Of a stretch of 64,000 nucleotides of DNA, positions 52,391-59,566 are shown one piece after another. Within the stretch, counting starts at the first letter, position 1. Each line of letters starts with the position of its first letter. The notes beneath the pieces were generated by a model. The model had not been told where the DNA came from. It did not search any database and was given only the letters and a program-made list of their open reading frames with translations. The stretch is from NCBI GenBank assembly GCA_028289545.1, contig JANQPG010000050.1:124001-188000 (forward strand). The letters are read 5' to 3'. Both the position numbers and the translations under genes were made by a program. The stretch is from Woeseiaceae bacterium. Its GTDB lineage: Bacteria > Pseudomonadota > Gammaproteobacteria > Steroidobacterales > Woeseiaceae.

Positions 52391-53254
52391 TCACGCCTTA
52401 TCGGCGTCCAGCTTGAGCTGCATGGCTGCTTCGGGCGCGCCTGAGAAGCTGCGGCTGCGCGAACGTGCGCTTGCGCCGATTTTGTTGCGGACTTCGTTCA
52501 GCACGATCTCGGCGGAACACAGCGCCGCCGAGAGACTGGGCGAATCCGCCGTAACGCAGTTGTCCGCCAGCACAATGTGCTTCGCGTACTCAGCCACCGG
52601 CGACTGTTCGAAATCGGTGAAGCAGACGACCGTCGCCTTGTTGTCGAACGCAAGCCTCGCAAACGACGTTGCGGTCGAATCGTAGGGTTTGAAATCGAAC
52701 AGGATCACCAGATCGGATCGACCGACGTCCATCAAGCGCTCCGCGCGCTCTACCGGATTGGTGCTGACGAGTTCGACGTTTCGCCGGAGCCTCAGTAGAT
52801 GCGCGTGAAAGATCATGGCCAGCGCGTGGCTTACCCGCCCACCCAGGCAGAGGACACTGGACTTGGTGCGCGCGATTGTCGTCGCGAGACCGGCAACGTC
52901 GGAATCGAGTGTTTTTTGCACGGTCTTGCGAATGCTCTGAGTGTAGGCGAGCTCCGTATCCGATGATTCTACCCGCGGAGCAGCCGCCGGCGTCTTGCTC
53001 GAGAAGTATTCGAAGCTGGCTTGAATCTCGTCGTGCAGCTCACGTTGAAACTCGGGATAGCTGCTGAAACCGAGCTTTTTGACGAAGCGGATGACCGACG
53101 GCGCGCTAACGCCCGCTTTGGCGGCAAGTTCCGCCAGTGTCTTGAGGCCCGCTGACGGATACTCCGAAAGCAGGCGCCGCGCGACCACGCGATCGCTCTT
53201 GGTTAGCGACGACCAGCGATCGCGCACCGTGTTGGCGATCTCAGACTCAACCAT
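52391..53254 (-). CDS. RpiR-family regulator (HTH + SIS)
   Basis: 287 residues from ATG 53254, with GGGAGG 7 nt upstream; the reading extends 22 residues further but without RBS. HTH_6 (RDRWSSLTKSDRVVARRLLSEY, ELAAKAGVSAPSVIRFVKKLGF) is followed by a SIS sugar-phosphate domain (about 125-260: VLCLGGRVSHALAMIFHAHLLRL, DLVILFDFKPYDSTATSFARLA). RpiR proteins respond to sugar phosphates or sugar-acid phosphates. The palindromic TGTAA-N6-TTACA 59 nt upstream of its start resembles HexR-type sites. It likely controls the transporters upstream, the lyase and the TonB receptor at 59567. Confidence 0.92.
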   Translation of the reverse strand: MVESEIANTVRDRWSSLTKSDRVVARRLLSEYPSAGLKTLAELAAKAGVSAPSVIRFVKKLGFSSYPEFQRELHDEIQASFEYFSSKTPAAAPRVESSDTELAYTQSIRKTVQKTLDSDVAGLATTIARTKSSVLCLGGRVSHALAMIFHAHLLRLRRNVELVSTNPVERAERLMDVGRSDLVILFDFKPYDSTATSFARLAFDNKATVVCFTDFEQSPVAEYAKHIVLADNCVTADSPSLSAALCSAEIVLNEVRNKIGASARSRSRSFSGAPEAAMQLKLDADKA

Positions 53255-53312
53255 TGGGGGGCCTCCCGGCAACAGAAATATTGAATTCAAATCCTGCAAA
53301 CTCTCCCACATT

Positions 53313-53328
53313 TGTAACATACATTACA
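53313..53328. promoter_or_regulatory. RpiR-type operator (site 1)
   Basis: TGTAACATACATTACA (TGTAA-N6-TTACA) lies between the SLC13 gene and the RpiR gene, suggesting autoregulation. It matches the site at 62562-62577 at 13 of 16 positions, and that at 57294-57309 at 11 of 16. Confidence 0.65.
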
Positions 53329-53350
53329 GAATCTCGCCAGCGGGCGGCTA

Positions 53351-54724
53351 TCAGTGCACCAGCAGCAAAACGGCCGCCGAGACCACAAACGCGCCGATGA
53401 TATTCAGGACAAAACCTTCGCGAACCATTTGCGCAACGGTCAGCCGCCCCGAACCGAAAATAACGGCGTTGGGTCCCGTCGCCACGGGCAACATGAATGC
53501 AAAACTCGCACTCATGGCGGCCGGCACCATGATCAGTCGGGGATCGACCCCGGCAGCGACGGCGCCTGCCGCCAGGATCGGCATCAAGAGCGCCGTGGTG
53601 GCGGTATTGCTGGTGATTTCCGTCAGGAAACTGACGGACAGACAAATCGCGATCGTCACGAGAATCAGCGGCAGATCGCTGATTCCGACCAGTCCGTCAC
53701 CTACCAGCGCGCTGAGCCCGGACTGAGCGAAAGCCTTGGCGATTGCGATGCCGCCCCCGAACAGGATCAGGACGCCCCAGGGGATAGAGCCCGCCGTCTC
53801 CCAATCCAGCAAACGTTCGCCCTTGCCGTTTGGGATCAGGAACATCGCCACGACGGCCAGCAACGCGACGCTGGCGTCGTTGGCGGACTCGAGACCAAGC
53901 ATTGTGCTCCAGCCGCCGAACGGCTCCTTACGGGTGATCCACAGCAGGGCGGTCACGAGAAATACAGCCAGCGTCCGGATTTCCTCCGTTCGCCACGGGC
54001 CCGTCTCCGGCAACTCGATCTTTTCGCCTTTGGGCAACCCACGCGAGAGCCATAGCGCGGCTATCGGCACCATTACGATCACAACCGGCAGCGCCCAGCC
54101 CATCCACTCCGTAAAGGTGGGCTCGTAGCCCGTCGTCTCGCTAAACACGCGCATGAAGATCAGGTTCGGCGGCGTACCGATCGGTGTGCCGACACCGCCG
54201 ATGCTGCAGCCGTACATGATGCCGAGCAGCAGCGCGACAACCATACGGGGGTTTTTGAGCTTGTCGCAGACGGCGAGCGCAATAGGCAGCATCATGAGCG
54301 ACGTTGCGACGTTGGATATCCACATGCTCAACACCGCCGACGCCACCATGAAGCCGAGTACGAGCTGAGTCCCGGAGTGGCCGCCAAACAGCGCCACCAT
54401 CATGAGCGCCAGACGGCGATGCACGCCGCTGCGCGCCATGGCCGTGGACAGCATGAAACCGCCCATCATGAGCAGTATGAGCGGGCTGCCGTAGGCCGCG
54501 CCCACTTCGTTTGCCGTCAGGATGCCGAACAGCGGAAACGCCGCCAGCGGCAGGAGTGACGTAGCCGGAATGGGAATCGCCTCGAAAATCCACCAGACCG
54601 CACATACCACCGTAACGGCTGCCGTCCAGGCCATCGCAGTCGGTAAGCCGGCTGACGTCATTGCCGACCATACGATCGCCGCAATGACCGGCCCGCTCAG
54701 CAGAGCGACACGCTTTATCACCAT
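53351..54724 (-). CDS. SLC13/DASS-family dicarboxylate:Na+ symporter
   Basis: 457 residues with about 11 TM helices. Two SN(T)-type sodium-binding motifs are visible: MWISNVATSLMMLPIALAV and TEITSNTATTALLMPILA. A GVGTPIGTPPNLIFMRVF loop is also typical. The family imports succinate, malate, tartrate or other di- and tricarboxylates with Na+. It starts 5 nt after the CapA-like gene on the same strand, as part of an operon with GntP. Its presence with a tartrate-type dehydrogenase fits uptake of a dicarboxylic sugar acid. Confidence 0.9.
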   Translation of the reverse strand: MVIKRVALLSGPVIAAIVWSAMTSAGLPTAMAWTAAVTVVCAVWWIFEAIPIPATSLLPLAAFPLFGILTANEVGAAYGSPLILLMMGGFMLSTAMARSGVHRRLALMMVALFGGHSGTQLVLGFMVASAVLSMWISNVATSLMMLPIALAVCDKLKNPRMVVALLLGIMYGCSIGGVGTPIGTPPNLIFMRVFSETTGYEPTFTEWMGWALPVVIVMVPIAALWLSRGLPKGEKIELPETGPWRTEEIRTLAVFLVTALLWITRKEPFGGWSTMLGLESANDASVALLAVVAMFLIPNGKGERLLDWETAGSIPWGVLILFGGGIAIAKAFAQSGLSALVGDGLVGISDLPLILVTIAICLSVSFLTEITSNTATTALLMPILAAGAVAAGVDPRLIMVPAAMSASFAFMLPVATGPNAVIFGSGRLTVAQMVREGFVLNIIGAFVVSAAVLLLVH

Positions 54725-54729
54725 ATTGA

Positions 54730-55902
54730 TTAGTCCGTCTTCTTGTTTGCGTTTCGGGGGATGAGTCCGCGGATAACAATCTCGTCGCCGGCCACGTCGA
54801 ACTCGGTGCCGCCGTGAGCGTTGACCGAACGTAGATAGCCGAGCAACTCGCGGCCTTTGTCGCTGTTTGGCGAATGCAGCCGCACGAGGTTCGATTTGTC
54901 GCGCCAGGCCGGCACGAGGGAGATGCCGGCCACCTGCCTGTCGCGAACCAGCAGCCGCACGAGCAGACCTTCTTCGTGTTTGCCGAGACGCAGGCGGTCG
55001 TCGAAAACAAATTGTCCGATGCTGTGAAAAATCGGCCGCCCGCGATGCATTTCAATCTCCTGGTACGTGTGCGGCCCGTGCCCCATCACGACGTCGGCGC
55101 CGGCATCGATGGCGGCACGCCCGACGACACGCTGATAGTCGACAACGTCCGTCGAGTTCGATATGCCCCAGTGGTACGACGCAACAACAACATCCGCGTC
55201 GCTGGCCAGCGATTCGATGTCCGCGCGCATCCGGGCCAGTGATGTCTCATCCACCTGCGTGATCACGATCGGCGGCTGACCGGGCTTGTCGAGATTCGGC
55301 GGAGGCCGATAGGACGTCGACACTCTGATCGCCGCAATCCCGGGGCGTGTATCGCTCGCTGCGTGATTGAACGGAAACACCGTGGCGGCGTATTGAATAA
55401 AGCCAACCCGAGTCCCGTTGGCCTCCACAATGACCGGCTCCCGGGCCGCGTCGCTGTTGAGCCCACCGCCCGTATGCGCAATGCCGGCATCGTCAAGGAC
55501 CGCAATGCTCTTGAGCATCGCCTGCCAGGGATAGTTGACGTTGTTCGCAACGCCCACTGCGCTCATTCGAACCGACTGGAGCGCCGCCACCTGATCCGGC
55601 TCGGAATGTATCCAGCGCTTGTGCGGAATATCGTCGATCAGCGGGTCTTTCGAGCTGCCGGCGAGCGCACATTCCAGATTTGCGAACCGCACGTCGGCAG
55701 CAAGCAACGTGTCGCGGACGTAGCGATACGCCTCGGCCGGGTCTTCTCTGCCCTGGAGATTTGTATCGCCCATCAGCAAAACCGACACGTCGTTGGCGCC
55801 GCTGCCGTCGTCGACCCACGGCCACGGATCCGCATGCAAGGTGCTGGCGTATGCCGGCACCATGGCGATGTAGATGATCAACAACGGTGCACGATTCCAC
55901 AT
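54730..55902 (-). CDS. CapA-family exported metallophosphoesterase-like protein
   Basis: 390 residues with a GGGGAGAGC ribosome-binding site and an N-terminal signal segment ending at about residue 25. CapA-type features: VSVLLMGDTNLQGRE at the start, ADVRFANLECALAGS, MSAVGVANNVNYPWQAMLKSI, VVASYHWGISNS and VVMGHGPHTYQEIEMHRGRPIFHSIGQFVFD. In CapA this fold is linked to poly-gamma-glutamate biosynthesis, but relatives occur in polysaccharide loci with no such role. Here it is between GntP and SLC13 in a transport operon, so a role in periplasmic processing of the substrate is possible. Confidence 0.82.
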   Translation of the reverse strand: MWNRAPLLIIYIAMVPAYASTLHADPWPWVDDGSGANDVSVLLMGDTNLQGREDPAEAYRYVRDTLLAADVRFANLECALAGSSKDPLIDDIPHKRWIHSEPDQVAALQSVRMSAVGVANNVNYPWQAMLKSIAVLDDAGIAHTGGGLNSDAAREPVIVEANGTRVGFIQYAATVFPFNHAASDTRPGIAAIRVSTSYRPPPNLDKPGQPPIVITQVDETSLARMRADIESLASDADVVVASYHWGISNSTDVVDYQRVVGRAAIDAGADVVMGHGPHTYQEIEMHRGRPIFHSIGQFVFDDRLRLGKHEEGLLVRLLVRDRQVAGISLVPAWRDKSNLVRLHSPNSDKGRELLGYLRSVNAHGGTEFDVAGDEIVIRGLIPRNANKKTD

Positions 55903-55917
55903 GGCGCTCTCCCCGGC

Positions 55918-57258
55918 CTAAAGCAAAACGAGGCTCATGGCCCAAACAGCAGCAGCGGCCGCGAGCCCCTGCACGAGCGTGCCCAGTGTTTGCAGCCGGT
56001 AACCCTGGTTGACCGTCATGCCGGAGAACTGGGTCACTACCCAGAAGTACGAATCGTTGGCGTGCGAAACGACCATGGACCCGGCGCCAATGGCAACCAC
56101 CGTCATGGCCCGCGCAATTTCGCTGTCCAGCCCGAGCGCACCCAGCATAGGCGCAACGATGCCCGCGGTCGTAATCATCGCCACGGTCGACGAGCCCTGC
56201 GCGGTCTTGATCGCGGCGGCGACGAGAAACGGCAGCAGAACGCCGCCAAAGCGCACCACGGTTTCAGCGCCCAGGTCTTCCGCAACGCCCGAAACCTGCA
56301 GCACCCGGCCAAAGCCGCCCCCGGCGCCCGTAATCACGATAATGGTCGCCGCGGACTTGATCGCCTCACCGAACAGGCCCGACGTTGCGAGCATGCGCGT
56401 TTCGAAACGCTCCGGTAAGGTCAGCGCGAGCGCCGCGCCAATACAAAGCGCAATCGCGGGCTCTCCCAGGAATTTGAGCGAGATCGCGAACGTGCCGCTG
56501 CCGAAGGGCGCGGAAGGCAGGTCGGCAACGGTACGGCCGACAATCAGCAGCATCGGCAGCACAATCGGCAGCAACGATTGGGCAACGGACGGACCCTTTT
56601 CTTCCGTCTCCTCGACAACGTCGGCAGCCAGCGGCAGGGATTCGGACTCGATGTTGATCCGTGACGCATAGCGATACGCGAATATCAGTCCGGCGGTCAG
56701 AGAAACCAGGCTCACGATCACGCCAATTCCAATCACTACGCCAAGATCGGCGCCGATGATCCCGGCCGCCGCCACGGGCCCCGGCGTGGGCGGCACCATC
56801 GTATGCGTTGCCAGCAGGCCGAGGCTCAGCGCTACGGTGCAAGCGGCAAGCGACACTCCGGCGCGCGCCGCCAGCGCGCGATTGATGGACGACAGCAGCA
56901 CAAACCCGGAGTCGCAGAACACGGGCATGGACACCACGTAACCCACGGCGCCCATTGCGACCGGCACTCGCGGGCGACCGGCGAGACGCGCAAATCCGCT
57001 GGCCAGCCGCATGGCGGCGCCGGAGTGATTGAGCAAGGTGCCAATGATCGACCCGGCAATGATGACGATGCCGATGGCGCCGACCGTTTCACCGAAGCCT
57101 TCGTTGATCGCCGCGACGATGTCGAGCGGCATAAGCCCGTCGAGCGTGCCGAAAAAGAACGCGGCGAAGAGCAATGCAACAAATGGGTGGAGCCGGAATT
57201 GCGTCGTCACCAGCACGATGAGCGCTATGGACGCCGCCAGCAACATTATCGACCACAC
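55918..57258 (-). CDS. GntP-family gluconate/sugar-acid permease
   Basis: 446 residues with about 12 TM helices. GntP features include ALLFAAFFFGTLDGLMPLDIVAAINEGFGETVG, GSIIGTLLNHSGAAMRLA, YVVSMPVFCDSGFVLLSS and THTMVPPTPGPVAAAGI. The family imports gluconate, and some members import uronates or other sugar acids. It is the first gene of an operon with CapA-like and SLC13 genes, with the RpiR-type site 2 lying between it and the divergent lyase gene. Confidence 0.93.
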   Translation of the reverse strand: MWSIMLLAASIALIVLVTTQFRLHPFVALLFAAFFFGTLDGLMPLDIVAAINEGFGETVGAIGIVIIAGSIIGTLLNHSGAAMRLASGFARLAGRPRVPVAMGAVGYVVSMPVFCDSGFVLLSSINRALAARAGVSLAACTVALSLGLLATHTMVPPTPGPVAAAGIIGADLGVVIGIGVIVSLVSLTAGLIFAYRYASRINIESESLPLAADVVEETEEKGPSVAQSLLPIVLPMLLIVGRTVADLPSAPFGSGTFAISLKFLGEPAIALCIGAALALTLPERFETRMLATSGLFGEAIKSAATIIVITGAGGGFGRVLQVSGVAEDLGAETVVRFGGVLLPFLVAAAIKTAQGSSTVAMITTAGIVAPMLGALGLDSEIARAMTVVAIGAGSMVVSHANDSYFWVVTQFSGMTVNQGYRLQTLGTLVQGLAAAAAVWAMSLVLL

Positions 57259-57293
57259 TGTCCGCTTCCCCCCAGCAGCGAGTTCTTGGATAC

Positions 57294-57309
57294 TGTCCTA
57301 AATATTACA
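57294..57309. promoter_or_regulatory. RpiR-type operator (site 2)
   Basis: TGTCCTAAATATTACA shares the right arm ATTACA and spacing with the sites at 53313 and 62562. It lies between the divergent GntP operon and the lyase gene and could control both. Confidence 0.5.
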
Positions 57310-57347
57310 GAGAATCAATTCTTGTTCAGTCTTGGAATTTTTTTGAC

Positions 57348-59486
57348 ATGTTTGCCGTAAAATCCAAAGCTCTTTGGGTATTCCTGACCGCGATGTCGCC
57401 CCTGGTTCCCGTGGCGGCCGCAGCCGAACCGGCACACGGCAGCGTTGCAGAATTTGTCGCACGCTACCCGGAGCGCGCGGCCGCACTTTGCGTCACGCTG
57501 GACCTCGAGAGGCCCACGATGACGTCCGTCAGGGATGCCTGTCAATCCGGCGATTGGATCGATGCAGGCCAACACCTGCTCGACTACTACCGCCGATCCG
57601 CTAACGGTCGCTGGCTTCGCGACCGCCTTGGCGTTCACGACCCCGGCGGTTTCGACGCGGCGCTCGAAAGCCTCGCCGACGACACCGTCAACGACATTTA
57701 TCTGCTGCAGGGAGTGCGCGGCAGCGCCCGCCGCAATAGCAGCGGCAAGCTGGACTGGATGTATCGCGGCCCCAACGGCGACCGGGAATGGACGCTGTTC
57801 ACGAACCGCCACTTTGTAATGCTTGGCCTCAAGAAGGCCTATGCCGAGCATGAGAAGCCTGAATACATGGCCTATATGAACGCCTTCCTGACCGACTGGA
57901 TCGAGGCGAACATGCCGGCGCCGGAAGGCCCCGACGAATACGCCATGCCCGAACCGTGGCAGCCGATGTCGACCGCCAGCCGGCTGCTGCAGGTCTGGCC
58001 GCAACTCTTTTACTATTTTCTGCACGAGCCTTTGTTCGACGACTCGACCCGGCTTTTGATGCTGTCCACCGTGCACGCGCAGGCGGAACACCTCAAGCGC
58101 TACCATCGCCAGAAACACAATCACGCCGTCAAGGAAATGGCCGGCCTGGGGCACGCGGCGGCGGCATGGCCGGAGTTCAGCAACGCAGCCGATTGGTCCG
58201 CGTATTCGATCGCCACGCTGCAAGCGGAGATCGAGCGACAGGTGTACCCCACCGGCGTACAGAAAGAGCTCTCCAGTCACTACCAGCGCACCGTGCTCGA
58301 ATACGTCGCTCAGTACATTGCGTTCTCCGATTCCGCCGGCGTCGACTTGCCCGGCGACTTCGTGGCGCTGGCGGAAGCCATGGCGGACTACCTGGCGCGC
58401 ACGATGAAACCGGACGGCCACGTGATCGTGAACAACGACGCGGATGCGGACTTCGTTCGCGACAAGCTGCTTGCGTTTGCGGAGCAGTTCGACCGCGAAG
58501 ACTGGCGCCATATTGCCTCGGCGGGCTCTACCGGCCTGGCGCCTCCGGGGCTGCCTTCGAGCTACTATCCCTACGCCGGACAGCTCATATCGCGCAGTGG
58601 CTGGGCCGACACCGCACAGTGGAGTTTTTTCGACGCCGGTCCGTGGGGCATTTCCCATCAGCATAACGACCGCCTGCACGTGTCCCTGTCGGTTGGCCAG
58701 CGCAATCTGCTTGTCGACACGGGACGCGTCAACTACATAAAAGACAATCCCCTGCGCCGCCACATCATAAGCTCGGCCGCGCACAACGTCGTTCTGATCG
58801 ACGGTACCGGGCAGGGACCGCAGCTGCCCGAACGCGAGCAGCCGGCCGTCGACTCCGCCGTTGTTGCGCCGGACTACGATTTCGCCGTGGCGTCAACGGG
58901 AGACAACTTCCCGGCTATCGAAGGCGCTGCGGCGCATGCCCGGGCTTTCCTGTACCTGCGCGACCGCTACTGGCTCGTCGTGGACCGCATCGAGACCGAC
59001 CGGCCGCGCCGAATCGATGTGCTCTGGCATTTTCACCCCGACGTAACGCTTGCGCATGCCGAAGGCGGCGGCGTCAGGAGCACGGACCCGGGCGTCGCTA
59101 ACCTGCGCATTGCACCGCTCGGCAACGAACCCTGGTCCACCGAGATTGTTGCCGGGCGAACTACCCCCGAGCCGCAAGGCTGGTACAGCCCCGTTTACAA
59201 CACGGTTGTTCCCGCACCTACCGCCGTCATGACCGCCGAGATTGACGGCAGCCGCATTTTTGCATGGCTGTTGACGACGGCGGTGGGTGACGTTGAAGCG
59301 CCGGCCGCCGAGGTCGAGGATATCGCGGCCGATACGTCAATCCGTATTGCGGTCGGCGCCGGCGAATGCCGTTACGATCGCATCGAAGTCCGGTTGCCGG
59401 TATCAACTGCCGCGGGCGACACAATGACGTGGCCCGCGCGGGAATCGCTTCGCCGACTGGAAACGGGTGTCGACTGCAAAGACTGA
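57348..59486 (+). CDS. Heparinase II/III-family polysaccharide lyase
   Basis: 712 residues with an N-terminal signal segment (LWVFLTAMSPLVPVAAAAE). An alpha-toroid N-terminal domain (about 30-400) holds QKHNHAVKEMAGLG with the Asn-His pair and KELSSHYQRTVLEY with the catalytic Tyr. A beta-sandwich C-terminal domain (about 410-712) starts YPYAGQLISRSGW and contains GISHQHNDRLHVSLS with a further His. This arrangement fits alginate-type or heparin-type lyases (PL15/PL17/heparinase families), which cleave uronic-acid-containing polysaccharides by beta-elimination. The exact substrate is not fixed. It is divergent from the GntP operon. Confidence 0.9.
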   Translation: MFAVKSKALWVFLTAMSPLVPVAAAAEPAHGSVAEFVARYPERAAALCVTLDLERPTMTSVRDACQSGDWIDAGQHLLDYYRRSANGRWLRDRLGVHDPGGFDAALESLADDTVNDIYLLQGVRGSARRNSSGKLDWMYRGPNGDREWTLFTNRHFVMLGLKKAYAEHEKPEYMAYMNAFLTDWIEANMPAPEGPDEYAMPEPWQPMSTASRLLQVWPQLFYYFLHEPLFDDSTRLLMLSTVHAQAEHLKRYHRQKHNHAVKEMAGLGHAAAAWPEFSNAADWSAYSIATLQAEIERQVYPTGVQKELSSHYQRTVLEYVAQYIAFSDSAGVDLPGDFVALAEAMADYLARTMKPDGHVIVNNDADADFVRDKLLAFAEQFDREDWRHIASAGSTGLAPPGLPSSYYPYAGQLISRSGWADTAQWSFFDAGPWGISHQHNDRLHVSLSVGQRNLLVDTGRVNYIKDNPLRRHIISSAAHNVVLIDGTGQGPQLPEREQPAVDSAVVAPDYDFAVASTGDNFPAIEGAAAHARAFLYLRDRYWLVVDRIETDRPRRIDVLWHFHPDVTLAHAEGGGVRSTDPGVANLRIAPLGNEPWSTEIVAGRTTPEPQGWYSPVYNTVVPAPTAVMTAEIDGSRIFAWLLTTAVGDVEAPAAEVEDIAADTSIRIAVGAGECRYDRIEVRLPVSTAAGDTMTWPARESLRRLETGVDCKD

Positions 59487-59493
59487 ACGTCGC

Positions 59494-59536
59494 GGCAAAA
59501 AACAAGGCCGGCCATCACATGCTGTGACAGCCGGCC
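59494..59536 (-). terminator. Terminator of the TonB receptor gene (minus strand)
   Basis: GGCCGGC (59506-59512) pairs with GCCGGCC (59530-59536), and inner CACA/TGTG extends the stem. On the minus strand a TTGTTTTTT run (59497-59505 on the plus strand as AAAAAACAA) follows, as expected for an intrinsic terminator of the receptor gene. Confidence 0.68.
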
Positions 59537-59566
59537 CCGGGGGATAACGACCCTCTCGCGTTGCTG

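Noticed and set aside
57315..58784. A 489-codon minus-strand reading opposite the lyase gene
   Set aside because: It overlaps the lyase, which has recognisable catalytic motifs, and shows no domain of its own.
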